Assembly (NCBI GenBank): GCA_018340805.1
Contig: JACMZG010000008.1
Span: 78,929,082 to 78,993,081 of the forward strand
Source of the DNA: Microvelia longipes
Taxonomy: Eukaryota > Arthropoda > Insecta > Hemiptera > Veliidae
Direction of reading: 5' to 3'
Length of the DNA stretch: 64,000 nucleotides
In this document: one piece after another, positions 20,881-32,392 of the stretch
Numbering within the stretch: position 1 is the first letter of the stretch
Layout of the letters: each line of letters begins with the position of its first letter
Notes under the pieces: generated by a model
The model's database searches: none
What the model saw: only the letters and a program-made list of their open reading frames with translations
Told to the model about the DNA's origin: nothing
Translations under genes and position numbers: made by a program

Positions 20881-21824
20881 TCTTATTAGTATTACAACTA
20901 AATAAAAATATATAGAAATCGTAAAGGTCCTAACACTAAGTATTCATAATCATGTAATGCCATAATAGATATTTTTCGTATAATATTTCTGATTAACTTT
21001 AAAGAACTAAAAGTAAGTCTAAAAACTAATTATAACTTAAAAGACCTTTAAGAAATTAGTTATAAAGTCTTTTTTTTCGTTAAATTAATGAATCTTTAAA
21101 ACATTAATGAATCTTTTTTCTTAAACTAATTTGAAATCAATTTAATTGTTTTTTTTTGTTCCTTTCTTTCTTTTTAATAAATTTTTACCAAAGGCTTTAA
21201 ATCCGCAGAAAAAAAGTTTACGCGAAAAAGTAAAAAAAAAAGATAGGAAAATACTTTTGCCATTGAAGATTGCATTGAGGCTGGTGGTGAAAGGGAGGAA
21301 GTTGGAAAAGTAAAAGAGGAAGATAGAAACAAAGAAAAAAGTAATTAATTGTTTTAGGATCCGCGAAATAAAAGAAAAATAAAGCAGATAGAAATATTGT
21401 ACTGTTTTTATTGTTTTTTCATTAATAGCTTTTTTGAATCTCATTTATTTAACATTTTTCATTTCTAAAGAGCGATTTGGTTACTTTGTGAATAATTTCC
21501 TTCTTTTGATATTATTACTCTGTTTGTTATTTATATAAATGAGCTTTCTTGGTTTCGAATGGTTAAAAAAAATCTCGCTTTCGGCTTTCTATGGCGAACT
21601 CAATACTTTCCCCACCTCCATATTACAGTAGTAAACGAGAAGATAAAAAGCTGTTGCATCGACAAAAGGAGGAACTAAGTGCTAAGTCACATTATGAGAA
21701 AATTCAGCTTAATTTCCAGGTTCTATGTATAATACATAGAGTTACTTCTGATCTATTTGAAGTGTGGCTTAAAATCAGATATTTTTTTATTTAAGATCGA
21801 TAGCCTATTTTATAAAAGAAGGTA
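20881..21824. other. AT-rich non-coding stretch, nothing recognised
   Basis: A T-rich or A-rich character accounts for the 100-codon Phe- and Lys-rich minus frame at 21142-21444; it has no domain signature. Nothing else was seen. Confidence 0.5.
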
Positions 21825-22083
21825 TGCTTCATGATCTTCTATGTCCCGATTATAATACAAGGCATGCTTCATGTTCTTCTGTGTCCTGAATACAAGGCAT
21901 GTTTCATGATCTTCTGTGTCCCAAATATAATACAAGGCATGCTTTATGTTCTTCTGTGTCCCAAGGCATGTTCTTCTGTGTCCCAAGGCATGCTTTATGT
22001 TCTTCTGTGTCCAAATATAATACAAGGCATGCTTCATGTTCTTCTGTGTCCCAAATATAATACAAGGCATGCTTCATGTTCTT
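21825..22083. repeat. ~40-bp minisatellite, about seven copies
   Basis: Units carry CAAGGCATGCTTCATG, TTCTTCTGTGTCCC and AAATATAATA. Two central copies lack the AAATATAATA part. Open frames run through it on both strands only because most copies keep the phase. Confidence 0.9.
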
Positions 22084-22479
22084 GTTAAGATTTGAATTAT
22101 TAAGAATTTCTATAATTATAGGTATATTTATTTATACTTCTTGCAGTGATACCCGAGCTTCACTCGGCAAAATGTTTTTATTACTAAACAGCAAATTATT
22201 AATTATTCCTTTGATGACTACAAAAAAAGAAGATGTTAACAGCTGTATCAGCAAGCAAATTCTTTGTTTAAGATGTATTTGTATATCTAGCGAATCTCAA
22301 GCCGTGCTTTATGATTGCTTGGTTAGTTGCTTGTTTCGATAAGTTGTCTATCCACAATGGAATTCTTAAATCGTGTGTTTTGACTTTTAATAAGAATACG
22401 ATACTACTTTCAACAAAATAGGCCATGCATTGAACAATTCAATTAACGCCTATTATTTTAGAACACAGAACAGTATTCT

Positions 22480-23270
22480 TATTTTTAGATTCAAATGGTG
22501 TTCATTGTGATCAGTCAGTGGTTTAATTGAAAGTTAGGTCAAGGATCCATCGTTTTATTTAATCTTTGAACATGTTTACACTTGTACCTATAATAATTTT
22601 TGAAATAATCTCGATGTCTCATAAAATGTGTTCATTCTGACTTATGAGGATTCTAAGTTTAAAGTTTAGTCAAGCTCAATTAATGAAATTCCGAGATATA
22701 AGATTTCACTTTTTTCCTTAAACTAACTTCTTATTGTTATTTAAGAACAGGTTTTGATGAGTCATAATATATGTTCATTCTGACCCATGAGTAGTCTAAG
22801 TTTAAAGTTTAGTTAAGATGCATCAATTTGATTGAGATTTTTTAAGCATCTAAAACTTTTTTTACTCTCATCCTCTTTTGATATTTGTGAAAGAATTTCT
22901 TTGAGACTTATGATGTGGTCAATTTGACCTATAAGTCGTTTAAGTGTAGAGTTTAGTCAAGCTCCATCGATTAGATTCCAATCTGTAAGCACTTACAATT
23001 TAGTGTTGCACACCCATATTATTTTCGAACGGGTCACGATAATACTGAAAGTGTGACTGCTCAGACCTATAAGCATTCTAAGTTTTAAGTTTAGTCAAGA
23101 TCTATTAGGTTCTGAGCTATAAGCACTCAAAATAAAATCATTTTTACACTAATCTTATTTATCTTAACACTACTGTTATTTTAGCACTGATCAAGATCTG
23201 GCATACTTTATGACTCCTTCTGATGTATAATTAATCTGAGTTTAAACTTTGGTCTAGATCCTTTGAGTAG
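22480..23270. repeat. Degenerate ~130-160-bp tandem repeat, about six copies
   Basis: The phrase TCTAAGTTTAAAGTTTAGTC, in variants, recurs near 22530, 22658, 22800, 22958, 23088 and 23245. Each is preceded by a GACCTATGAG-like block and followed by a CCATCAATTAGATTCC-like block and TATAAGCACTT. Divergence is high, pointing to an old satellite-like array. It ends just before a (TA)n array. Confidence 0.75.
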
Positions 23271-23296
23271 TTTTCGAGCGACCAAACTTTGTAAGT

Positions 23297-23298
<2 letters not shown>

Positions 23299-23372
<74 letters not shown>
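23299..23372. repeat. (TA)n microsatellite
   Basis: TA dinucleotides with one phase slip at about 23341. Confidence 0.95.
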
Positions 23373-23376
<4 letters not shown>

Positions 23377-24554
23377 AACAAACAATAGAAAACCCATTCA
23401 GGAGATTTGAAGAACTCCTAAATCGAATAATTTTTTTGAAATCTCAGCAGATTTTAACTTTTACATCTTCATTATACCTACGCTATGAACACTCATTTTT
23501 CCTTTCGAAATTTGGTTTTAAGTATATATATGGATTATTTTTAGTATTTTTACATCTGTTGCAATGAAATATACCATTACCGAATTTTTGCCAAAGGAAA
23601 TTCGCTAAAATAAAAGTGATTATTTTTATAAAACAAAAGAGTTGTTTACTTCTCAAAATTGGATACCTGCAATAAAGATGACGTTTGCAAAGAATGAAAA
23701 ATGATTTTTTTAGAATTTAGTTGCCCTTACAAAAGATATAACTTTAGTTGTAATATTAGAAATAAATCCTAGTACAAATAAAGTTTTCATTGAACTCAGA
23801 ATCCTCCTAATACAGTAAGAGAACATACCTTTATTACTTTGTATCTGGCTGATTTGATCTAAATCCTTCTAATGCTGTAGAGGGGTGTGCTGGATTTTGA
23901 AATAGAGGTCAAAACAAAAACCTTATTCTTTGTTATTTCAAATATTATTTGGCCAGGCGTTAACTGCTGCTATACCTGACTCCAAAGTTCAGGTATAGCA
24001 ACATTAACAGCCCCGAGAATCCAAATAATTCCCAATCTAAATACCAGTCAGTGTGCCTATCTAAATCTCAAAAAGGGTCCAATTAGTTTTTAATGTGATT
24101 AATGTGATTTTGCAAAGGTCGATGTCGTAATTGGCTAGTTTATGAATTATTTTTATTTCTCCGGAGTGCCCATCTTAGCTTTATTACGACTCTTATATGA
24201 GCCCGTAAATCGTGTTAATATTATTATTTTCTCTGAGAAAACTATAATAACTTTCATATATAAAAACCTTTCCCTGTATCTTTATATTTCATTTATTATT
24301 ATGTCCGGTTTATATTTTTGTTTAAAGGCTTTGGATGCGTCTCTGGAGATTTCTGTGTAATGGGCTATAGAAGTTTAAAAATATGCTCTACTAATGGATC
24401 TAACTAAATGCTTAAATTATTCCCTTAGGTCCTGTAAAATAGACTAATCACCATCAACTTTTCATATTGTACGGAATACGTTTCTTATCCTCGTGATATA
24501 AAGAAGTGCTTTTGCTTGCAATTTTTGAAAGTATAGTATATTTGACATCGCAAA
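23373..24554. other. Non-coding stretch with one short hairpin
   Basis: No gene is recognised. At 23959-24008 a hairpin has arms GTTAACTGCTGCTATACCTG and TTCAGGTATAGCAACATTAA, about 20 bp with one bulge and one mismatch and a short loop. Confidence 0.5.
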
Positions 24555-24705
24555 GGCTTAGAAACACTAGCTTAACGTCCTATTCAAAGGACGGAAAATG
24601 TAATGAGTATGATTTCTCGCAAAATAATCCTAGAGGCACCAACCAGGATTAAACCCGGTTTGTCTAAATAACAGGCAAACCTCCTTACCATTAAACCACC
24701 TCTAT
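24555..24705 (-). mobile_element. tRNA-derived SINE, family 1, short copy
   Basis: On the minus strand it has GAGGTGGTTTAATGGTAAGG (A-box region), a GGTTTAATCCTGGT B-box region and CCTCTAGGATTATTTTGCG. The GACGTTAAGCTAGTGTTTCT block follows, matching the family 1 body. The tail seen at 5100-5170 is lost. Confidence 0.7.
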
Positions 24706-25424
24706 AACAAATCTAACACCGATGATTTCTTCTGTTAATATTTAAATGGTTTTATCAAAACAAATTAATTCTAGATCTACTTCTAAAAACGTGTAAAATT
24801 TTAACCGATAGCAAATAAATAACCGACATTATACAAATGTTACTAAGTTTTTTTTTCCAATTAGATAGACTTTATAAGGTTAAAGTTGGACTTTCTCTCT
24901 AATTAAGAGTTTTTATGAATGAAATCTTTTTTTTATATATGTTAAGTAATAGTCCGGAATTGTCGTAATTGCAGGAATAAATAGTAAATTTTCAATGTTG
25001 ACCGCCTATAGCGATTTCTGCAACGACTTCACACTTCATTCATAAAAAAATCATCAGGTTATAACCTGCGAAGATGTTTGGTTTGTTTACATCGAATTGA
25101 ATCACCGTATTTTGTGTGAAAACACATTATCTTGTGTTTTTTGTAGACAAAAATCTTTGTCCATAACAGAATGACAGATTAAAGTTTTACTGTACCTGTT
25201 TTGTTTTAAACGATATATATTAAAAGTAATTAATAAAGGCAAACAATAATTTTTAGCTCAAATATTATTTTATCCTTTCATCTTCACAATCTTCTTCTTT
25301 TTCTTAACCTAATTCCCATTGCTCTTTTAGCTCTAATATAATAATGTCAACACAGAACCTAATAAAATGCAAAACATGATAAGGCGTTATTTACTATTAT
25401 TTATTTTTACAGATATGTAAAACT
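24706..25424. other. AT-rich non-coding stretch, nothing recognised
   Basis: No motif, repeat end or RNA signature was found. Confidence 0.5.
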
Positions 25425-25510
25425 TTAAAAAAAAATCGGGTTGATGAAACCTCGGAGTTTTTTAACACCTTTGATTTGCTACGTTCATCCAGCACACTTT
25501 AACGTTATGC
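25425..25510 (+). repeat. Family A repeat, 5' end fragment
   Basis: AAAAATCGGGTTGATGAAACC then CTCGGAGTTTTTTAACACC and TGATTTGCTACGTTCATCC follow the start of family A with substitutions. Similarity ends by about 25510. Confidence 0.55.
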
Positions 25511-26959
25511 TACAACTCAAGTCGGTTAGGGGTGGGGGTACAAAGGAAAAGCGCCACTTGTTTATAAGGATAATAAAATGGAGAATATATTAAGGATAAA
25601 CAAAGAAAGGCCTTAGGTAGGTAGTAGTAAATAGAAGGGAAGGTAATTGAATAAATAGTATAGGGAATAGAAGATATAGACCAAATACTTTGAAATTAGA
25701 AAGGGGGCATAAGGCATAAATAGGCAGAGGTAACCTTGTAAGAGATAACATAAGAAGATGTAGTAAAATAATTGTTAATAAAGGAAATAGGGATTAGGAT
25801 TAAGGAAAAGGTCGGAAGTGCACCGCTGAAAATCCAATTATCAATTCTAAAATTATATTCCAGGAAGGGATACTTATACCTAAATCTCAAATAAAATCTT
25901 ACCATTTTTTAGACAACCAAATCAAATTTATTATTAGGCATAGTCAACAATGAAATTTTTAAAAAAAGAGAACTATAGAACTATTTTTAATAATATATGA
26001 TACCTGAAATTAAACAGAATACGGGACGATTGTTTATGAGTTAATAAACTCAAAATATTCAAAATGAATAAAATAAAATTAGGGTTATTTCTACATGGGT
26101 CACCGATCCCAAAATATCCCAACTTCCTGTAAGGAAATAATACTAGAAAAAAAAAAAATTTAGAAATAAAATTACGAAAATATGTGTAGTACTATTTTTA
26201 AAAAAAATTAAGTAAGATAAACAATCGTTACCTCCAGGCTTCAAAACAAACAGAAAAATAATTATTAATATTGAAGTAAAAGGTTAATCCAGAGGTAATC
26301 TGTGGAAATAAATCCTGTTTTCGCCATGAAAATATTGTCTCAAATTAAGAAATATGTGATCGACAAGTATTTCGCAAGAAAAGTTTGTTTTAGAGATTTA
26401 ACGGAGATCTGGCGTCTAATAAAATAAAAACTGCACTGAAAGATCGGCATAGACAAAAACAGGTTTTATCTCAAAAATTAGGAGAACAAGAATATTAATT
26501 ATAAAACGTTATTTAAGGCAACTACAACTAATACTTAAATTACTAAGCAGATCTCATAATCTGTCGGGGAAACAGTTCTCTGAAAACGTAAAGTAAAATT
26601 AGAGATTAGCCGGTGGGAGACGTTAATGTTTACAAGAAAGCTGAGTTTAGGGTCTAAACTTACCTGCAAACCCCAGCAATCAACTCAATACTAATAAAGC
26701 TGTATTAAACCAGATATTAAAATATTTCTAAAAGATGGTAAGACTAATAGGTTCTTGAACTTACTCTTCAATACCATACCAGGAACTCGACTAACAGTCA
26801 TATATATTTACGGCTGTTACACACTTAGGACTCACAATTGAGTAAAATTGTTTAAACATTTCCTATCCGGAAAATAAAAATTTATTTTCTGGATAGCACA
26901 ACTAAGTCTAAAAATTGCTTGCATGAAAAACTCTTTTGCATGAACACACTGGGAGTTTC

Positions 26960-26960
<1 letters not shown>
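25511..26960. other. AT-rich non-coding stretch, nothing recognised
   Basis: A/G-rich parts such as 25600-25700 are low-complexity. No coding or transposon signature was identified. Confidence 0.45.
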
Positions 26961-26962
<2 letters not shown>

Positions 26963-27027
<65 letters not shown>

Positions 27028-27040
27028 TATATATATAATA
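26963..27040. repeat. (TA)n microsatellite
   Basis: TA dinucleotides with AATA interruptions. Confidence 0.95.
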
Positions 27041-27087
27041 AAATGGACAAAACGTGAATTATATTTTTAGTGTATACACAAAACAAA

Positions 27088-27134
27088 ACTTTTCTTATAT
27101 ACCTACGGTAAAAAGAAGGGAAAGTAAAAACTAC
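27088..27134 (+). repeat. Family A-type palindromic terminus, solo
   Basis: ACTTTTCTTATATACCTACG followed by GTAAAAAGAAGGGAAAGTAAAAA matches the terminus at 14703-14748, here without the rest of family A and about 50 bp after a (TA)n array. Confidence 0.6.
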
Positions 27135-27867
27135 TTAAATTAAAGTATGTTGGCATTAAGCGAGTTAGACATTAAGAGTAAAAAAACGTAGTAGAATGTT
27201 GTCCTATGCCCCTTTATTTTCCTTGTAAACGGTTGCGACTCTATTTAGACTTTATGCTCCCTCTGAAAATTTAAAGAGCAGCATTAGTTGGACAAGGTAT
27301 TCCAATCTCTATAACTTTCACCTGGTGCCTTACCTCATTTGAATATTTTCTTCTTTAAGAGCCAAAGTCCTCCAATGATATTAAACTTCACTAAGGAAGA
27401 GTTTAAAACCAATTTATTTAAAGGACTCGTCTATTTAAAGCTAAGCGAAGTTTTTGGGCTTTAATTTTCTCTTTGCTTAGATATACTTGACCCTTTATGA
27501 TGATTAGGTAATTTGGTTTGTATTTTTTTATTGTTTTGTTTGGCTTATATTACCTAAGAGTAGTGACCATGAGTATTTCGTATTTTTACTAACGACTTAA
27601 CGCAGCTAAACGAGCTGCACCAACCTTCACCCTCCCGTAAAGTTTTTATTATTCTACGGCCCTGGTTAATATTCGATAGTACGGTTAGGTATACTAAGCC
27701 ATGCTCTACTGCTCTAAGCCTTCTATGACCCTGTTGTATTTAATTTAAGCCCTGCAGTTCAACTTAAATTCGATAAAGTTGTATTGAAATTATTTAAACT
27801 AGAATACACAAGATAGTAACCAGAATAAGATACGGAATAGCTTGAATACTTTGTTATGTTTAATGTC
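27135..27867. other. Non-coding stretch, nothing recognised
   Basis: No gene or transposon motif was found between the solo terminus and the hAT-like element. Confidence 0.5.
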
Positions 27868-27875
27868 TGCTAAAG

Positions 27876-28778
27876 CAGCGTTTCCCAACCTTTTCAGTAC
27901 CGCGACCCTATAATTTGCTTTTATAAAGATTGGCGACCCAAATGCATTTATTTTGCATAACCTAAAAATTGTTGGCGTTTTTATTTATTGCCGAACTAAT
28001 TATGACCCTACAGACAATCAAATCATAATTTTCATGAGATTTTTATACTTAAATAGAAAACTGCCCACTAATTGGAGTTCAAAAGAATTATATTATATAA
28101 TAGCAATAAAATATAAAAATAAAAAAATTAAATTAAATATAAAAATGAGCATTTATTATTTTAAGGAAAAAATCAAATAATGATTATAGTAAACAAAAAA
28201 AAAGGATAAAATATGTATCATATCAATGACTAATATGTTGCTGTTGGTTTTTCACTAATAAGTCAAGTCGTGTTTTGTTTATTCATTTCACTACTTTAAT
28301 TAAAACTCAAAACTATAAAATAAATAACCTGAAGAAACAATTATAAATACAAAAACTTGTACGCGATATTAAATTAAACTACGTTGATGTTTGTGAAAAC
28401 CAAATTCACATATAATTGAACATTATAATTTTAATAACCCGAACCTTTAAAAGAAGTAATAAGAAACTGTTAAACACAGTATTATCATAGGTATAACAAT
28501 TCATCAAAGTTAGCAAGAATTAGATAAAGGCGGGTGCCTCTGTCGGTAAAGGACTTCTAAGAAATGTTTTGGCCGCGGCTTCTTTTGTTATCGCATGTTT
28601 AAAGAATTATCAATTTCTAAAAATATTATCTGTTCAAGCAAATCTGTTATTTGCTTATAATAATCTCTTCACATAAATCTTTGTAATTTTTTGGTTGTTA
28701 ATAATAAAACATTTGGCGACCCAAAAAATTTAGTTCGCGACCCAATTTGGGTCGCGACCCAAGGGTTGGGAAGGGCTG
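27876..28778. mobile_element. Non-autonomous hAT-type element, 903 bp
   Basis: Exact 8-bp target duplication TGCTAAAG lies at 27868-27875 and 28779-28786. The left end is CAGCGTTTCCCAACCTTTT; the right end reads back as CAGCCCTTCCCAACCCTT. Subterminal CGCGACCC blocks occur inside both ends (several at 28735-28760). CAG-type ends, 8-bp duplications and the CCCAACC-CGCGACCC layout are typical of hAT elements and resemble the SPIN/Charlie-Buster kind. The AT-rich interior has no transposase frame, so it would need an enzyme from elsewhere. The perfect target duplication suggests a fairly young insertion. Confidence 0.9.
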
Positions 28779-28800
28779 TGCTAAAGCATTATAGATTGAA

Positions 28801-29075
28801 TAAGAGCTCAGATTGTTAGAGCGGTATAACTTTTCAAGGTATCACCCGGTGATATTTCTAGGTAGCAGAGGTTCAAATCTCAGCCTGACCACTTTTAGTC
28901 CAAGAGCCAGGCCTAAAAAATATAACTCATTTCGTATTACTTCAATCCAAATTTTTCTGAAAATATGTCTTAAATTATGGAGGAAAATCTTAATCTCGTT
29001 CAAAATATTTGAAAATCGCAAAAATTCCAATTTTTTAGTTGCCTGTGGGTCGTGTGCAAAGCACAAAGAAAACAT
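28801..29075 (+). mobile_element. tRNA-derived SINE, family 3
   Basis: The head has AGCTCAGATTGTTAGAGCGG (A-box region) and GAGGTTCAAATCTCAG (B box at about 28869-28879). The body follows with CCAAGAGCCAGGCC, CTCATTTCGTATTACTTC, TTTTTCTGAAAATATGTC, GAAAATCGCAAAAATTCC and CTGTGGGTCGTGTGCAAA. An inverted copy lies at 30375-30600. It starts 15 bases after the hAT target duplication. Confidence 0.7.
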
Positions 29076-29109
29076 TTTTAAAGCTGACAACTTTAGTTAT
29101 GACATTTGT

Positions 29110-29568
29110 TTTTTTTTAAACAAGTTATTTATTGGCAAAAGTATACAATATTTATTTTGTGTAAACCGGAGCCATATTTTATATATTGATTTGGGTGATT
29201 TGTGGCTTTTCATTTTTATTTTATTTAATTATTTATTTATTTTGGTATGAAATTTGGTTATTTTGGAGGTGTGAGGGGGTTTGTTTGGGTTTTTAATTTA
29301 TTAGTATTTTAATTTTTCTTTTTTTGCAGGATTGTCAAAAGATATTATTTTTGATGGTGTCATGAATAGGTTTATGTAAAGGAAATTTGCAGAAGTGTCA
29401 AAGAGGGTTTCCTATGCAGTCTGTGGATTGACGTTTGATGATTCAACCTGGCATTTGCCTGTGAAATTGAGGGAAACCACAGAAAACCTCAATTAGGTTG
29501 ATCACACAATCGGGTCCTGGGTGTAAAGGTTAAATTATTTTTTTTACGTTTGGAGGTTTAATTGTTAG
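29110..29568 (-). mobile_element. 5'-truncated LINE copy, 3' UTR only
   Basis: The minus strand matches 50690-51155 in order: ACGTAAAAAAAATAAT, CTTTACACCCAGGACCC, GATCAACCTAATTGAGGTTT, GGTTTCCCTCAATTT, GGCTCCGGTTTACAC and CCAATAAATAACTTG, ending in an A-run (T-run at about 29109-29117). Similarity stops at about 29568. The same LINE at 50.3 kb continues into coding sequence there, so this copy is truncated at its 5' end, as expected from target-primed reverse transcription. Confidence 0.8.
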
Positions 29569-29851
29569 AGCCAAAAAGTCAATATTTTTTTCAAAAAAAA
29601 TTGCATAAATTGACTATTTTTTGGAGTTTAAGCGATTTTCTTTTAGAAACATATCGCTTATAGTATAGGAGTAATGGCGGGTGTCAAACCTCAGTAAACA
29701 AAAATTTTCAAGTGTGAACTCGTTTTCGATGTTTTTTTAGCCTATGAATTGAATAAAAATTCTAAGCCAGAGTACTTGGGTTCGAGTCCTGTTCAAGACG
29801 ATATTTCTTTATAATTTTTTTAAATCATATAAGTTTATAACTACAAAATAC
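29569..29851. other. Short non-coding stretch with a lone B-box-like sequence
   Basis: GGGTTCGAGTCCTG at about 29779-29792 resembles a tRNA B box, but no A box at proper spacing was seen. It could be a SINE remnant interrupted by the LINE tail. Confidence 0.3.
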
Positions 29852-30280
29852 GCATGTCCGGCGAATTTCCTTTGGAATGCGTGTTTCCGTGCTTAACAAT
29901 GCATTTGTTGCGTATAGATCCGGTTTATGCTTTATATAACTTGAGCAGTTACTCAATTATCAAACAAATCGTAACTCATTTTTTCAGTATTTTTTTTTAA
30001 AGTGAATGCACTAAAACCTTCAATGAAACCTACCATGAAATTAACTGAGTATTTAAATAGTGCAAATAATGTCCGCACTGCCAATTTTAGACGAGTAGTT
30101 TTGTGTAACCAACAGGATAATTATGCGTATTTCTTTTGTAAAATACAGACAAAATGAGTTACGACCAGTGTTTGATAATTGAGGAACTGCTTAGGTTATA
30201 ATGCATACCTAAAGCATGAAATGAATTGTTAAGCACGGAAACAGGTATTCCAAAGAAAATTCGCCCGACATGCTGACTAC
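29852..30280. repeat. Foldback element, ~140-bp arms
   Basis: Arms at about 29852-30000 and 30143-30280 are inverted copies. Matching blocks are ATGTCCGGCGAATTTCC, TTTGGAATGCGTGTTTCCGT, GCTTAACAAT, GCAGTTACTCAATTATCAAA and CGTAACTCATTTT. A second copy in opposite orientation is at 41145-41515. The central part is also shared (TAGTGCAAATAAT then GCACTG). It is non-coding. Sequence outside the arms (AAGTTATAGCTTTTAC) is also partly inverted, so it may belong to a larger palindrome with the SINE 3 copies. Confidence 0.75.
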
Positions 30281-30374
30281 GCGTCAGAATTTTTGTAAAA
30301 GCTATAACTTTTGGTGAATTTTTCCGATTTTATAATTAACCACATGTTTTAATAGAAATACAATCAGCTTTAAA

Positions 30375-30600
30375 AAATGTTCTATTCATGTTTTGCATGC
30401 GACCCACAGGGAATCACTTAAAAAACTGAAATTTGTGCGATTTCCTAAGATTATGAGCATGCGAAGTCATATGAAAGCCTCTACTCTGGATAGACAGACT
30501 ATGCGTTTTCTTCATAATTTAAGGAAATGTTTTCAGAAAAATCTTTTTTGAAGTTGTTCAAAATGAGTAAAGTTTTTTCAGGCCCGACTACACAATTAAT
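30375..30600 (-). mobile_element. SINE family 3 body, inverted copy
   Basis: On the minus strand it has CGGGCCTGAAAAAACTTTAC, CTCATTTTGAAC, TTTTTCTGAAAACATTTCC, TTAAATTATGAAGAAAAC, GAAATCGCACAAATTTCAG and CTGTGGGTCGCATGCAAA, parallel to 28893-29065. The tRNA-like head is not clear. Confidence 0.6.
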
Positions 30601-31559
30601 TGTTACGCTAAATAGCGGGTCCAATACTTTGATTCAGGGGAAAATATGCCAGTGTTATTTGAAATTATCTACACTTAAGTTTAAGTTAATGTCGAAAATA
30701 AATTTCGACAGTTGTTAAAGTCAGAAGTGAGAGAGTAAGTGAGAGGAGTAAGTCGAGCTATCAAGTGGATCTTGGTGGATGTATGGTGGTATTGTTGATC
30801 AGCCAGCTATGGTCCATGGTTTTTCTTATTGCATTATCTGGCCACTGGCTTGCGCACAGCCTTGCGCTAAAGCAACACACAGTCGTGTTAAGTGTCCTTA
30901 TCCACGGGGAGTTTGTAAAAATTGTTGCTGGGATATAGTTTCTAGATGATTAAACATGTGGTTCTCATCTCTCCCTCGTTACTATTACATTACGTTATAT
31001 CCATAAACCATTAAAAGTAGCATTTAAACAAATACATTTTTGTTACTATAAACTTTATAAAATATCAATAAATTATTCAATTACTTTAATTATAAATGCC
31101 TAGCAATTATTGGTTTTTATTATGCAATTAATATTTTAATATAATCACAAATTATTTAAATATATAAAGTAAAATTAAATAAATCTTTATGGAATTACTA
31201 GAACATAATCAATACAGGTCAAAATTAAAAATTATATAATAATTATGTATTTAATAACAAATGAATGACTAATTTAAAAAATCACTAAAAGCAAATTTAA
31301 TTACTTAAAAAATAATAATTAAGGACTGTAATCAGGAAAATTATAGTAATCTATTAAATATTCTTTTAACTTATTATAAATTATTTCTTAGGTCAATATT
31401 TTTAAAATTTAGAATGACAATTATAAACAATAGTTAAAGAAATCATTGAGAATTATAGTAATTAGATCTCTCGTTTATTAGGGGAGTGTTTGTTTAATGT
31501 AGGTATTAAAGCGTCGTGAACATTAAATTATTATAAGTGGTTAATAAAATTAGTGAATA
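30601..31559. other. AT-rich non-coding stretch, nothing recognised
   Basis: No coding or mobile-element signature was seen. From about 31000 it is extremely AT-rich and grades into the tandem array that follows. Confidence 0.5.
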
Positions 31560-32392
31560 AAGTGATAAGTGATAAATTACTAATAACTAAATAAAGTAAT
31601 AAATAAATCAAATAATAAGAGATGAAGTAATGAGTCAATCAAGTTAAAAGTGGAAAATTAATAGTGAGTTAAGAATAAGTGATGAGTAATAAGTATATTC
31701 AATAGTAGGTGAGTAAAGTATAATAAATAGTAAATTAATAAATAAATAAATTAATAAATGATGAAGCAATAAGTAAATTAAATAGTAGGTAAATAAATTA
31801 TAATAAATAGTAAAATAATAAATAAATAAAGTTATACATGATGAAGTAATAAGTAAATTAAATAGTGATTGAATAATTTATAAAAAATGATGAATAATAA
31901 TAAATAAAGTAATAAATGATGAAGTAATAAGAATTTAATAGTAGGTAAATAAAGTAATAAATGAAATAATAATAATAAATAAGTAATAAATGAATGATGA
32001 AGTTAAGAAATTTAAATAGTAGGTAAATAGAAGTATATAAGTGATGAATAAATAAATAAATAAAGTAATAAGAAATTTAAATAGTAGGTAAATAAAGTAT
32101 AGTAAATGATGAATAAATAAATAAATAAAGTAATAAATGATAAAGGTAATAAATAAATTAAAGATAAGGTAAATAAAGATATAAATGATGAATAAATAAA
32201 TAATAAAAGTAATAAATGATAAGTAGAATAAGTAATAAGATAGGTAAGTGTATATAAATGATGAATAAAAAATAATAAGTAATAAATGATAAAGTAATAA
32301 GTAAATTAAAGAGTAGGTAAATAAAGTATAATAAATGAGGAGGTAATAAGTAAATAAAAGTAAATAAATAATAAGTAAATAATGTGTAATGC
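31560..32392. repeat. AT-rich ~77-bp minisatellite, about nine copies
   Basis: Units start with GTAGGTAAATAAAGTATAAT and continue through ATGATGAATAAATAAATA, AAGTAATAAATGATGAAG and TAATAAGTAAATTAAATA. Starts are visible near 31708, 31788, 31943, 32020, 32084 and 32310, with more diverged ones between. Indels are frequent. The 156-codon minus frame rich in Tyr, Leu and Ile is an artefact of the array. Confidence 0.85.

Noticed and set aside
21810..22088. Overlapping 85-codon frames on both strands
   Set aside because: Both are readings of the 40-bp minisatellite.
28813..29250. 145-codon plus frame
   Set aside because: It crosses a SINE body and an antisense LINE 3' UTR; no domain.
29779..29792. 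Lone tRNA B-box-like GGGTTCGAGTCCTG as a tRNA or SINE
   Set aside because: No matching A box or body; too little to call.
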